Shown here: positions 52,124 through 61,069 of the stretch, in pieces
Layout: every line of letters begins with the position of its first letter
Numbering within the stretch: position 1 is the stretch's first letter
NCBI RefSeq assembly: GCF_947492715.1
Contig: NZ_CANLNS010000010.1
Coordinates: forward strand, 1 to 64,000
Source of the DNA: an uncultured Psychroserpens sp.
GTDB taxonomy: Bacteria; Bacteroidota; Bacteroidia; Flavobacteriales; Flavobacteriaceae
Direction of reading: 5' to 3'
Length of the DNA: 64,000 bases
Notes under the pieces: model-generated
The model's input: only the letters and a program-made list of their open reading frames with translations
Database searches by the model: none
What the model was told of the DNA's origin: nothing
Program-made: the position numbers and the translations under genes

Positions 52124-52972
52124 TTACATAGCTCCCCATTCTTTTAGAGATTCCATATTTTGCTTAACATAGTTTTGGTTACCAGCTTCTTTAGCAGCAG
52201 CCATAGACTCTTTAGCCAATTTAATAGCGCCGTTTTTATCACCAGCAGCAGCATAAATTAAAGATTGCTGTCTTACTTGCCAGAACCCTGGCTTTTCAAT
52301 CATAGACATCGCTTTATCTATCCATTTTTTAGCCTTATTAGCATCTTTCCCTGCATTTAAATAGTATACTGCAGATGCATAGTAATCATTAGCACTTGGT
52401 CCAGCCATTACTTTATCTATTGCAGCAGAAACTGTTTTATCTGTTGGTACAGTAAAAGGAATACCTACATAAGACTTCTCCCAGATAATATCAATAGTTC
52501 CACCTGTAGCCGAAATATTATTAATATCCATAGTCATTGTTTCTACGTTAAAAGGAACAGCATGAACATCTACTTTTGCAGTGGCTACAACTTTACTATC
52601 ATCCCAATTTCTAGGTGTTCCCCAATTATTGGTATCGTTATAAAATATAACATCCCATTGCTTTGCAGAATTAAGTTTTGTGAAAATTGCATAAGAACCA
52701 GCTTTTACCTCTTGACCAGCAATAGTAACATCATCACTAAATGTGATTACTGTATTCTTATTAGCTCCAGTTCTCCACATACCTCCATAAGGCTCCAAAT
52801 CACCAAATATTGTTCTTCCTTTCACACTAGGACGAGAATATTCGATAGTAATATCGGTTAATCCAACCTTTTGTTCCAGCTTAGAAGATGGACTTGGCTG
52901 TGGTGTTTCAATTTGTGCATAAGTAGCGAAAGACATAGCAAACACTGCAAACACTAGTAATAATTTTTTCAT
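52124..52972 (-). CDS. DUF2911 domain-containing secreted protein
   Basis: A 282-residue protein with a signal peptide ending ATYAQ (about residue 19). The DUF2911 domain is recognised by QKVGLTDITIEYSRPSVKGRTIFGDL and GGMWRTGANKNTVITFSDDV, and continues to about residue 165. The C-terminal part is helical with TPR-like repeats (ASAVYYLNAGKDANKAKKWI, then LIYAAAGDKNGAIKLAKES). Function of the family is unknown. It is a single gene flanked by a terminator and the aquaporin. Confidence 0.88.
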   Translation of the reverse strand: MKKLLLVFAVFAMSFATYAQIETPQPSPSSKLEQKVGLTDITIEYSRPSVKGRTIFGDLEPYGGMWRTGANKNTVITFSDDVTIAGQEVKAGSYAIFTKLNSAKQWDVIFYNDTNNWGTPRNWDDSKVVATAKVDVHAVPFNVETMTMDINNISATGGTIDIIWEKSYVGIPFTVPTDKTVSAAIDKVMAGPSANDYYASAVYYLNAGKDANKAKKWIDKAMSMIEKPGFWQVRQQSLIYAAAGDKNGAIKLAKESMAAAKEAGNQNYVKQNMESLKEWGAM

Positions 52973-53087
52973 TTGTATTAGTATTTATGATTAGTTTTAA
53001 AATTCACGTAAATTTACAAACAAGCTAAGCCTTTGTTTGTTAAGAAAACCTTAAATTAAACAGGCTTGTACCTAGCAAACCTTTAGA

Positions 53088-53744
53088 ATGAAAAAATATT
53101 ACGCAGAAATTATAGGAACATTCGCCATGATATTTTGTGGATGTGGTGCCATGACTATTAATGAAATCACCAACGGTAGTATCTCTCATGTTGGTGTAGC
53201 CATAACTTGGGGCCTCATAGTAATGAGTATGATTTATGCTTTCGGAGAAATATCTGGAGCGCATTTTAATCCGGCTGTGACTTTCGGCTTCGCCTATGCA
53301 AAAAAATTTCCATGGAACGAGGTTCCAAAATATATTTTAGCTCAAGCAATAGGCGCTTTTTTGGCTTGCTTTGTGCTTTGGTTTTTATTTCCAGAAAGTA
53401 ATACTCTAGGCAGCACAATTCCCGCAGAAAACTTTGAACCTTACAAGGCTTTTGTTCTAGAACTGCTGCTCACATTCTTTTTAATGGTTGTTATTATTAA
53501 TGTGTCTACAGGTAGTAAAGAAATTGGTACAATGGCAGCTATAGCCGTTGGTGGTGTCATTTTGTTAGAAGCCATGTTTGCAGGTCCAATGACTAAAGCC
53601 TCAATGAACCCAATTAGGTCTTTAGCTCCTGCCCTAGTTTCTGGAAACCTTCAGCATTTATGGCTATACCTCACTGCACCTTTTGTGGGAGCTTTTCTTG
53701 CGGTTGCCAGCTGTTCTCTCGTTAAAGATGATAATTGTTGTTAG
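53088..53744 (+). CDS. Aquaporin/MIP family channel with altered second NPA
   Basis: The 218-residue protein has six helices and two half-helices. The first pore motif is HFNPAVTFG (about residues 58-66). The second is SMNPIRSLAP (about 170-179), with Ile in place of Ala of NPA; the Arg of the selectivity filter (NPIRS) is kept. It conducts water or small neutral solutes; the altered motif makes the exact permeant uncertain. The tail ends in a Cys pair (DDNCC). Confidence 0.88.
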   Translation: MKKYYAEIIGTFAMIFCGCGAMTINEITNGSISHVGVAITWGLIVMSMIYAFGEISGAHFNPAVTFGFAYAKKFPWNEVPKYILAQAIGAFLACFVLWFLFPESNTLGSTIPAENFEPYKAFVLELLLTFFLMVVIINVSTGSKEIGTMAAIAVGGVILLEAMFAGPMTKASMNPIRSLAPALVSGNLQHLWLYLTAPFVGAFLAVASCSLVKDDNCC

Positions 53745-53940
53745 CTCAAAAATAACACTTTTCCGTCTTAAATTTTGACTAGATTAACACTTCCATAGTT
53801 AAAATCTATAGTGGTATGTTAATTTTTTGTTTAAACATATTAAATAAAAATTAAACGTTTTGTATATTTACTTATAATAATCATGAAAGTTTTTGCAAAT
53901 AAAAGCGACTAGTTTATTACTAATTTAAACGATAAACACT

Positions 53941-54165
53941 ATGGATATAATAAATAAAGCTTTAGAGTTTGAACAAAGAAAGATGCGTTCGTTATCAACG
54001 AGTGATCGTGTAAAAATTTCCCGAGAGGCTAAAGCGTTAATTTTAGATTTAAATCAAATTTACAAGCAGAAAAAAGACCAAAATATCATGGAAATCATGA
54101 AACGTCTTACTGTGATAAAAAGGAAAGTTGAAAAGCGTCTTAAAGGTGCACCATTAACTGCCTAA
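53941..54165 (+). CDS. Small conserved basic protein of unknown function
   Basis: A 74-residue, Lys/Arg-rich, largely helical protein (MDIINKALEFEQRKMRSLS, then ISREAKALILDLNQIYKQKKD). No membrane helix or signal peptide. I recognise no named family, though proteins like it occur in Flavobacteriaceae. Its basic charge could allow RNA or DNA contact. It lies alone, after about 195 non-coding bases with no motif that I can defend, and before a terminator. Confidence 0.7.
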   Translation: MDIINKALEFEQRKMRSLSTSDRVKISREAKALILDLNQIYKQKKDQNIMEIMKRLTVIKRKVEKRLKGAPLTA

Positions 54166-54183
54166 TTCAAAGTAAATAGTATG

Positions 54184-54233
54184 GAGCGTATTAGATATCG
54201 TATATAACGTTAATCTATTACGCTCATTTTTTT
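54184..54233 (+). terminator. Terminator after the 74-residue protein gene
   Basis: Long stem GAGCGTATTAGAT / ATCTATTACGCTC with one mismatch and a 24-base AT-rich loop, followed by seven T. Confidence 0.7.
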
Positions 54234-54247
54234 AAAATCAACCAGAA

Positions 54248-54709
54248 GTGAAGTTTCTCAAGTACCTTATTATATTCGCAATTATTAATTTCTCTGCCCT
54301 TGGTATTGGCTCATGGCTTATGAATGGTGGAGCTCAAGGAGCTTGGTATCTTCAACTTGAAAAAGCACCTTGGACACCCGATGGCTGGGTATTTGGAGCC
54401 GCTTGGACCACTATTATGGTCTGTTTTTCATGCTATATGGCCTTTCTTTATTCAAAAAGACCGACCAGAAAAGTTCTAATATTATTTATCATACAGTTTG
54501 TACTCAATGTAAGCTGGAATTACATCTTCTTTGATCAAAAATTCATAACAGCTTCGTTAATAAGTATTGCATTGCTAACTATGATAGTTTTGGCGTTTTT
54601 AATAACGTATATAAAGGATCTAAAAATTAAGTCACTTCTTATATTACCTTATTTAATTTGGTTATGCATAGCCACATCCCTTAACTTATATATCGTTTTA
54701 TACAACTAA
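54248..54709 (+). CDS. tspO: TspO/MBR family tryptophan-rich sensory protein
   Basis: A 153-residue membrane protein with five helices. The conserved sequence WYLQLEKAPWTPDGWVFGAAWT (about residues 31-52, split across the first loop) and the NVSWNYIFFDQK segment (about 93-104) identify TspO. TspO proteins bind tetrapyrroles such as protoporphyrin and help in light or oxidative stress. The start is a GTG at 54248. The next gene starts after 1 base, so it belongs to an operon with an SRPBCC protein and a photolyase. Confidence 0.9.
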   Translation: MKFLKYLIIFAIINFSALGIGSWLMNGGAQGAWYLQLEKAPWTPDGWVFGAAWTTIMVCFSCYMAFLYSKRPTRKVLILFIIQFVLNVSWNYIFFDQKFITASLISIALLTMIVLAFLITYIKDLKIKSLLILPYLIWLCIATSLNLYIVLYN

Positions 54710-54710
54710 T

Positions 54711-55178
54711 TTGAAAATTTACACACTACATAAAAAACAAAATTTGCCAATCTCAATTAAGATGGCTTGGGAGTTTTTATCTAACCCTAACAACCTAAAA
54801 ACAATAACACCAGACTATATGGGTTTTAAAATTATTTCTGGAGCCGATCGTCCAATGTATGAAGGGCAGATAATTCAATATTTAGTAACTCCTGTTTTGG
54901 GTATTAAAACCAAATGGGTAACCGAGATTACTCATATTGTAGATCAAAAGTATTTTGTTGATGAACAGCGTTTTGGACCTTATGCTTTATGGCATCACAA
55001 ACACTTTATCAAAGCTATTGATGGTGGTGTGGAAATGGAAGACATCATTGATTACAAATTACCATTTGGAGTTTTAGGTGAGCTAGTTCACCCCATAGTT
55101 GTAAAACCAAAACTAGAAGAAATTTTTAGCTATCGTGCGAAAAAACTAGAAGAACTATTCGGAATTTACAACACGTAA
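54711..55178 (+). CDS. SRPBCC family protein
   Basis: A 155-residue single-domain protein of the START-like SRPBCC fold. The text NLPISIKMAWEFLSNPNNLKTITP begins the domain and a QRFGPYALWHHKHFIK strand follows. The start is TTG at 54711, one base after the tspO stop. The ligand is unknown. In Bacteroidota such genes often lie beside photolyase genes, and the position here between tspO and a photolyase agrees. Confidence 0.82.
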   Translation: MKIYTLHKKQNLPISIKMAWEFLSNPNNLKTITPDYMGFKIISGADRPMYEGQIIQYLVTPVLGIKTKWVTEITHIVDQKYFVDEQRFGPYALWHHKHFIKAIDGGVEMEDIIDYKLPFGVLGELVHPIVVKPKLEEIFSYRAKKLEELFGIYNT

Positions 55179-55195
55179 AAATCATCAATTTGCCT

Positions 55196-56500
55196 ATGAA
55201 ACAACCGCTAAGTATTTTTTGGTTTAGACGTGATTTACGACTAGATGATAACGTTGGTTTTTACGAGGCTCTAAAGGGCAAATATCCTGTTTTACCTGTA
55301 TTTATTTTCGATTCTGAAATACTAAGAAATCTTCCCGAAAATGACGCTAGAGTGACCTTTATATTTAATACGTTGCAAGATATGCATCGTACACTTGGTA
55401 AGGAACATGGAAGTGGCATTGCTCTATTTTATGGTGAACCCGTAAACATTTATAAGCAGTTAATTCAAAACTATAACATCCAAGAAGTGTACTCCAATCA
55501 TGATTATGAACCATATGCTAGGCAACGTGATGATGACGTCAAGACAATATTATCGCATAGTAACATAAAGTTCAAAACATTCAAGGATCAAGTTATTTTC
55601 GAAAAAAGCGAGGTGGTAAAAAAAGATAGAAATCCATACGTTGTTTATACACCCTATATGAGGACTTGGAAAGCACAATATAAATCTCTCAAACTTGACG
55701 CTTTTAACACTAATGTCTACCTCAACAACCTCATTAAAAGTTCTAATTTTCCTAGCCTTACATTATTAGACATAGGGTTCACTAAGTCAAATCAAGACAT
55801 TACGCATTATATTGTAAATCCAAACATAATTCAAAACTATGAGGCCACAAGAAATTTCCCTTCCAAAGATGCAACATCTCATTTAGGCCCTTACCTGCGC
55901 TTTGGTACTGTTAGTATTCGTCACATCGTAAAGAAAGCGATTCTTGAAAACCATGAAATCTTCTGGCAACAGTTAATTTGGAGAGAGTTTTTTATGCAAA
56001 TCTTATGGCATTTTCCCCACACTGTTAATCATTCCTTTAAACCAAAATATGATAGAATAGAATGGCGTAATAATGAGGATGAATTCAAATTATGGTGTGA
56101 GGGCAAAACAGGTTATCCACTTGTTGATGCTGGTATGAGGCAACTTAATAAAACAGGTTTTATGCATAACCGAGTGCGTATGCTAGTTGGTAGTTTTTTA
56201 TGTAAACACTTATTAATAGATTGGAGATGGGGAGAGGCTTATTTTGCCGAAAAATTACATGACTACGAGATGGCAAGTAATGTTGGAAATTGGCAATGGG
56301 TCGCAGGTTCAGGCGTTGATGCTGCTCCATATTTTAGAATTTTCAATCCTACTTCACAAATTCAGAAATTCGATAAAGATCATGAGTATATAAAAAAGTG
56401 GGTTCCAGAATATCAAGAATTAACTTATCCAAGTCCCATTGTAAATCACAAGGAAGCCAGAGAACGCTGTCTAAAAACTTATAAGCTAGCGTTGCAATAA
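55196..56500 (+). CDS. phrB: Deoxyribodipyrimidine photolyase (cryptochrome/photolyase family)
   Basis: The 434-residue flavoprotein uses blue light to split pyrimidine dimers. The N-terminal WFRRDLRLDDN binds the antenna domain, and the C-terminal FAD domain holds GKTGYPLVDAGMRQLNKTG, VGNWQWVAGSGVDAAPYFRIF and FNPTSQIQKFDKD. These are typical of class I CPD photolyases; a cryptochrome role is possible but less likely. A TTG at 55190 could give two more residues; I chose the ATG at 55196. It ends the tspO operon. Confidence 0.93.
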   Translation: MKQPLSIFWFRRDLRLDDNVGFYEALKGKYPVLPVFIFDSEILRNLPENDARVTFIFNTLQDMHRTLGKEHGSGIALFYGEPVNIYKQLIQNYNIQEVYSNHDYEPYARQRDDDVKTILSHSNIKFKTFKDQVIFEKSEVVKKDRNPYVVYTPYMRTWKAQYKSLKLDAFNTNVYLNNLIKSSNFPSLTLLDIGFTKSNQDITHYIVNPNIIQNYEATRNFPSKDATSHLGPYLRFGTVSIRHIVKKAILENHEIFWQQLIWREFFMQILWHFPHTVNHSFKPKYDRIEWRNNEDEFKLWCEGKTGYPLVDAGMRQLNKTGFMHNRVRMLVGSFLCKHLLIDWRWGEAYFAEKLHDYEMASNVGNWQWVAGSGVDAAPYFRIFNPTSQIQKFDKDHEYIKKWVPEYQELTYPSPIVNHKEARERCLKTYKLALQ

Positions 56501-56572
56501 ATGATAACATATTTTTAAGAATCTGATAATTTCTTTTTATTAAATTTAAGTTCTTAACTTTTATAAAGTCTT

Positions 56573-57274
56573 ATGCTTTTGCGTTTTATTTGGATTCTTT
56601 TCTTGTCGTTATCAATTTATTCTCAAGATAAATCCAAGCAAGTCTTGTTTGTTGGAAATAGTTTAACCTACACCAATGACTTACCTAAAATTGTAGAGCA
56701 AATTGCTTCAAATTTTAATGAAACGATTACAACCACTTCATTATGTTATCCAAATTATGCCTTAATAGATCATTGGAACGATGGTAAATTACAGAAGTAT
56801 ATTAAAACTGGGAAATTTGACTATGTCATTATTCAACAAGGACCTTCCTCACAAAATGATGGTAGGCAGATGCTCTTGAGTGATGGCGCAAAAATTAAAG
56901 CACTTTGCGAAGAACATGGAAGCCAATTGGTCTATTTCATGGTATGGCCATCCAAAAACTATTATTACACCTTTGATGGTGTTATCGCTAACCACAAATT
57001 CGCTGCTAAACAAAACAAAGCACTACTTTGCCCTGTGGGTGTTATATGGAAGACATATGACGCAAATAAAGCATTAGAGAACCTATATAGTGTAGATGGC
57101 TTCCACCCATCAAAAGCAGGAAGTTTTTTGGCTGCATTAACTATATTCAACACCATTTATCCTAATAAAAATATAAGCGATCTTTCATTTAAATCATCAA
57201 AAACTTGGATGACTAATAAAAAATCGTTTGATACCATAATCGAATTAATCAATAATCAAAATCAAAAAAAATGA
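56573..57274 (+). CDS. Secreted SGNH/GDSL-type hydrolase
   Basis: The 233-residue protein has a signal peptide (about residues 1-17). The nucleophile block is VLFVGNSLTYTNDLPKI (about 23-39, Ser in GNSL), oxyanion residues lie in later blocks, and the Asp/His pair is DGFHPSKAG (about 186-194). SGNH enzymes remove acyl or acetyl groups from carbohydrates or lipids. Its stop overlaps the next start (ATGA), so it is coupled to the NTF2-like gene. Confidence 0.85.
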   Translation: MLLRFIWILFLSLSIYSQDKSKQVLFVGNSLTYTNDLPKIVEQIASNFNETITTTSLCYPNYALIDHWNDGKLQKYIKTGKFDYVIIQQGPSSQNDGRQMLLSDGAKIKALCEEHGSQLVYFMVWPSKNYYYTFDGVIANHKFAAKQNKALLCPVGVIWKTYDANKALENLYSVDGFHPSKAGSFLAALTIFNTIYPNKNISDLSFKSSKTWMTNKKSFDTIIELINNQNQKK

Positions 57275-57633
57275 ACACAAAAGACGTTGCACAAAAATGG
57301 ACACAAATGTGTAGAGAAGGTCAAAACCTTGACTGTATTAATGAACTTTATGCTGAAAATGTAGTGAGCAAAGAAATGCCTGGAATGCCAGATGAAATCG
57401 TTTCAGGAAAACAAAATGTTTGGAACAAAAACAAAGCATGGTTAGACAATGTTGCAGAATGGCATGGTGGAGAAATTAGTGAGCCAACAGTTGTAGATAA
57501 TCATTTCACAACAAAAATGACGTTTGACGTTACTTTTAAAGATCGTGGGAGACAACAAATGCAGGAAGTTGCTGTTTTTGAGGTGAAAGACGGAAAGATT
57601 TCCAACGAACAATTTTTCTATTCAATGGGATAA
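57271..57633 (+). CDS. NTF2-like (SnoaL-type) protein
   Basis: A 120-residue cytosolic protein. The text VAQKWTQMCREGQNLDCINELYAENVVSKE and a closing DGKISNEQFFYSMG fit the SnoaL-like fold. Substrate unknown. The start overlaps the SGNH gene by 4 bases. The next gene begins 9 bases after the stop. Confidence 0.78.
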   Translation: MNTKDVAQKWTQMCREGQNLDCINELYAENVVSKEMPGMPDEIVSGKQNVWNKNKAWLDNVAEWHGGEISEPTVVDNHFTTKMTFDVTFKDRGRQQMQEVAVFEVKDGKISNEQFFYSMG

Positions 57634-57642
57634 TACTTAGCT

Positions 57643-58038
57643 ATGAAATATTATATTTTAATTGTCTTATTATCGATCAACTTTATTCATGCACAGCAGG
57701 AACAAAAAATGTCTAGTATGGATTTTGTACAAATCCAGAATGATCACGTAGACGAAGTTATGCACTATTACAATAACAACTGGAAAGTGCTTCGAATTGA
57801 AGCTATAGAAAAGGGCTATATCGATTCTTTTCAGATTTTAGAAAATGTATATAGCGAAGAAGCACCTTTTCATTTGATATTAATAACGACATATAAAAAC
57901 AAAATGCAATTTGATCATCGCGAAAAGCACTTTAGAGAACTTATAGATGCAAAAGGACCATTGAATTTATTAAATAACAAAAAACCTGCTGAATTCAGGA
58001 AAATACTTTTTGGAACAGATGCAAAACATTTAAATTAA
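57643..58038 (+). CDS. Secreted hypothetical protein
   Basis: This 131-residue product has a signal peptide ending HAQ (about residue 17). The mature part is small and shows no motif that I can name; YSEEAPFHLILITTYKN suggests a ferredoxin-like or dimeric alpha/beta-barrel fold. It sits between an NTF2-like gene and a lipoprotein gene with short gaps (9 and 5 bases), so it is co-transcribed. Confidence 0.65.
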   Translation: MKYYILIVLLSINFIHAQQEQKMSSMDFVQIQNDHVDEVMHYYNNNWKVLRIEAIEKGYIDSFQILENVYSEEAPFHLILITTYKNKMQFDHREKHFRELIDAKGPLNLLNNKKPAEFRKILFGTDAKHLN

Positions 58039-58043
58039 TCTAA

Positions 58044-58577
58044 ATGGTTTTAACTCGTAAGGCAATCTCTTTTTTAGGCCTTTTCATCTTAAGTTTTGTT
58101 AGTTGTAAAGATGAAAATAGCGATGTGTCTTTTGTAGCATTTGACCATGCAGTTGAGTATTATAGAGATGGACCTATTAGAAGCGTTGGAATTTATAATC
58201 CTGACCTTTTACCTGATTTTCATGGAAAATTTGGTCGTTGGAACGAATATCATATAAACGGAAAATTAAAAGAAACAGGACAATATAAATCTGGTTTATA
58301 TGTACAATGTTGCTTTGCTGGTCCCTGTGAGCAAGTTTATAACTATAAAATTGGTAAATGGAAATACTATTATAACAATGGACAGTTACGAGCTGTAGGG
58401 ACATACGATTTAAGCATAAAAGAAATTGCGACGAGCTGTGCAGGGAGTGAGAAAATACATTATAGTCATCCTAAAGACGATTGGCTATTTTACAATAAAG
58501 ATGGTCAAAAACTTGAAACTTCAGAAGTACTTTTGAATCAAATTAAAAACCACAATCCTTTTTATATACTTGAATAA
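58044..58577 (+). CDS. Lipoprotein with MORN-like repeats
   Basis: A 177-residue protein with a lipobox (LFILSFVSC, Cys near residue 21). The mature part has repeats of the type GRWNEYHINGKLKETGQYKSG and GKWKYYYNNGQLRAVGTYD, which match MORN/YwqK-like repeats. Such proteins are numerous in Bacteroidota; role unclear. It ends the SGNH run and is followed by a terminator. Confidence 0.78.
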   Translation: MVLTRKAISFLGLFILSFVSCKDENSDVSFVAFDHAVEYYRDGPIRSVGIYNPDLLPDFHGKFGRWNEYHINGKLKETGQYKSGLYVQCCFAGPCEQVYNYKIGKWKYYYNNGQLRAVGTYDLSIKEIATSCAGSEKIHYSHPKDDWLFYNKDGQKLETSEVLLNQIKNHNPFYILE

Positions 58578-58583
58578 CTGAAT

Positions 58584-58616
58584 AAAAAAAGCCTCAATAA
58601 ATTGAGGCTTTTTTTA
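58584..58616. terminator. Bidirectional terminator between the lipoprotein gene and murA
   Basis: Stem AGCCTCAAT / ATTGAGGCT with a small AA-rich loop and A7/T7 runs. Confidence 0.9.
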
Positions 58617-58632
58617 TACTAGTCTAGAAAGG

Positions 58633-59949
58633 TTAATTTCCTTCAACACGTGTTATCTTGGCTCCAATGGCTCTCAAACGCTCGTCAATATTTTCATAAC
58701 CCCTATCAATTTGTTCTATATTATGAATTGTTGATGTACCTCTTGCAGATAAGGCAGCAATTAACAAGGATACACCTGCTCTAATATCTGGTGAAGTCAT
58801 TGTTGTTGCCTTTAGTTGTGATTTAAAATCGTGACCAATTACAGTAGCACGATGCGGATCACAAAGAATGATTTTTGCTCCCATATCAATGAGTTTATCT
58901 ACAAAAAACAATCGGCTTTCAAACATTTTTTGATGTACCAGTGCACTTCCTCTGGCTTGTGTTAACACCACTAAAACAATACTTAATAAATCTGGTGTAA
59001 ATCCTGGCCATGGGGCATCAGCAACGGTTAAAATAGAACCATCAATATAATTTTGAACTTCATAACCATTAATATGTGCTGGAATATGGATATCATCACC
59101 TTGACGCTCTATCGTTATTCCTATTTTTCGGAATACATCAGGAATCTGACCTAAATCGTCCCAACTTACATTAGTAATTGTGAGCTCACTTTTAGTCATT
59201 GCCGCCAATCCTATCCAACTTCCTATTTCAATCATATCAGGAAGCATTCTATGTGTTGTTCCTCCTAATATATCAACACCTTCAATGATTAACATATTAG
59301 AACCAACACCACTTATTTTGGCGCCCATTCTATTAAGCATCTTACACAATTGCTGTAAATAAGGCTCACAAGCAGCATTATAAATTGTGGTTGTCCCTTC
59401 AGCAAGTACAGCAGCCATAACAATATTTGCTGTTCCTGTAACCGAGGCTTCATCTAAAAGCATATAAGCACCTTTTAGTTTATCTGCCTCTACACCATAG
59501 AAATAGTCTTCTTTGTTATATCTAAATTTTGCACCAAGGTTAATAAACCCTTCAAAGTGTGTATCTAAACGTCTACGCCCAATTTTATCTCCTCCCGGCT
59601 TAGGAATATATCCTTTTCCGAAGCGCGCTAATAATGGGCCAACAATCATAATAGAACCTCTTAAGCCCTTTCCATCTTCCTTGAATTCTGCAGATTCTAA
59701 ATATTTAAGATTTATATCATCGGCCTTAAAAGTGTAAGATCCTTTTCCTACATTATTAATTTTAACACCTAGCTTTTTTAACAGAGCAATTAATTTATTA
59801 ACATCAATAATATCAGGAATATTATCAATTCGAATCTCCTCTGCAGTTAAGAGTACTGCACATAAAATTTGTAATGCCTCGTTTTTTGCGCCTTGTGGTT
59901 GGATTTTCCCTTTTAATTGGTGACCTCCTTCAATAATAAATGTTGCCAT
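58633..59949 (-). CDS. murA: UDP-N-acetylglucosamine 1-carboxyvinyltransferase
   Basis: The 438-residue enzyme transfers enolpyruvyl from PEP to UDP-GlcNAc, the first committed step of peptidoglycan synthesis. The N-terminal QPQGAKNEALQIL carries the substrate Lys/Asn. In the catalytic loop the residue equal to Cys115 of E. coli is Asp121 (PKPGGDKIGRRRLDTH). In other bacteria Asp at this site gives an active enzyme that fosfomycin does not alkylate. Length is normal. It is 9 bases after the DUF4290 gene and probably co-transcribed with it. Confidence 0.95.
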   Translation of the reverse strand: MATFIIEGGHQLKGKIQPQGAKNEALQILCAVLLTAEEIRIDNIPDIIDVNKLIALLKKLGVKINNVGKGSYTFKADDINLKYLESAEFKEDGKGLRGSIMIVGPLLARFGKGYIPKPGGDKIGRRRLDTHFEGFINLGAKFRYNKEDYFYGVEADKLKGAYMLLDEASVTGTANIVMAAVLAEGTTTIYNAACEPYLQQLCKMLNRMGAKISGVGSNMLIIEGVDILGGTTHRMLPDMIEIGSWIGLAAMTKSELTITNVSWDDLGQIPDVFRKIGITIERQGDDIHIPAHINGYEVQNYIDGSILTVADAPWPGFTPDLLSIVLVVLTQARGSALVHQKMFESRLFFVDKLIDMGAKIILCDPHRATVIGHDFKSQLKATTMTSPDIRAGVSLLIAALSARGTSTIHNIEQIDRGYENIDERLRAIGAKITRVEGN

Positions 59950-59958
59950 GAAGTATGA

Positions 59959-60594
59959 TTAGTAGCGTTTTCTGTTTTTATTTTTTTTATGATGCGACTT
60001 TTTATTGTTAGAATATTTCTTCTTGTTTCGCATTAAACTTGATGAGTCCGATAAATCTTCATCACTTCCCCTTAAGTTGATTTGACCTCCTGAGAGCTCA
60101 AATAAATGCTCAAAAATAACATCGTCTTCAACGGTATCTTTATTCCAGTTTAAAAAGCATTTTTTCATGTGGTTAGCAATAGTATATACCAATGCTTCCT
60201 TTAGCTCCCCATCTTCCCATGTATTGGCTACATCAATCATTGTTTTAATATTATTTCCGTAGAAACGATATTTTGGATGATTTTGTGGGTATCTTAACGG
60301 TTCTGGACTTTCGTTTAACTCCTCCTTTGAAGGTTTTGGATAAGGTGAATCTGCATCCAATTCAAAATCGGCCATAATAAATAGCTGATCCCATAATTTA
60401 TGTTGAAAATCTGGCACATCCCTTAGATGCGGCTGCAAATTTCCCATGACATTAATAATGGATTTTGCCACCTTATTGCGCTCTTCCTTCGTTGGTAAAT
60501 CTTTGGCGTAATTTATCATTTTCTGAAGATGTCTTCCATACTCAGGAATAATCAAATGTTCACGCTCTGTGTTGTATTCTAAATCGTCTATCAA
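59959..60594 (-). CDS. DUF4290 domain-containing protein
   Basis: The 211-residue protein matches DUF4290: YNTEREHLIIPEYGRHLQKMI at the start, YPKPSKEELNESPEPLRYPQNHP in the middle, and an extended basic tail (KKYSNNKKSHHKKNKNRKRY). The basic tail suggests RNA or ribosome contact, which is inference. Family function is unknown; it is often found next to murA in Bacteroidota, as here. Confidence 0.88.
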   Translation of the reverse strand: MIDDLEYNTEREHLIIPEYGRHLQKMINYAKDLPTKEERNKVAKSIINVMGNLQPHLRDVPDFQHKLWDQLFIMADFELDADSPYPKPSKEELNESPEPLRYPQNHPKYRFYGNNIKTMIDVANTWEDGELKEALVYTIANHMKKCFLNWNKDTVEDDVIFEHLFELSGGQINLRGSDEDLSDSSSLMRNKKKYSNNKKSHHKKNKNRKRY

Positions 60595-60685
60595 AATATA
60601 AATTTGTGTAGTATTTGTATATCATGCTCGAAGTACATCTGCATGTGCTTGCAAAATACAAAAAAATAGTTATCGAAACCGCTTT

Positions 60686-60979
60686 TTATAAAGAAATAAC
60701 GCCTTCTACTTTATCAGCTACTTCCTTATATTTAGCGATAACAGCATCGGGATCTTTCATCTGTAAATTTACCGATACACTTGTATATGTTCCTTTTCCA
60801 GACTCTTTAGTATTAATTACAGCTCCTAGGTTATCAAACAAACCTTCTATCTGCTTAATCTTCTCAGGATCTGTTGGTACAATAAACTTATAAAGATATT
60901 CTGAAGGCCAGCTTGCAGTTTCGTACAATTGGTTCCTTAATTTTTTGTAAAATTCTTCTGATTTTTTTTGTGCACTCAT
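60686..60979 (-). CDS. DUF493 family protein
   Basis: A 97-residue protein with the DUF493 pattern: ASWPSEYLYKFIVPTDPEKI, GKGTYTSVSVNLQMKDPDAVIAKYKEV, and a final EGVISL. It is a ferredoxin-like fold of unknown role. The frame is open 14 codons upstream, but that region contains a TATCTTTG promoter box; the ATG at 60977-60979 fits. The gene lies alone, divergent from the P-loop ATPase. Confidence 0.87.
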   Translation of the reverse strand: MSAQKKSEEFYKKLRNQLYETASWPSEYLYKFIVPTDPEKIKQIEGLFDNLGAVINTKESGKGTYTSVSVNLQMKDPDAVIAKYKEVADKVEGVISL

Positions 60980-60998
60980 AACATTTTTTCTTCGGAAA

Positions 60999-61006
60999 CA
61001 AAGATA
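60999..61006 (-). promoter_or_regulatory. Promoter -7 box (TATCTTTG) of DUF493 gene
   Basis: Exact TAnnTTTG match on the minus strand, 19 bases upstream of the chosen ATG. Confidence 0.55.
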
Positions 61007-61069
61007 CATTTTACTTTGCATTTTGCTTTACCTAATTATTGTTAATTTTACAACCAAAACCTTGCCAAT

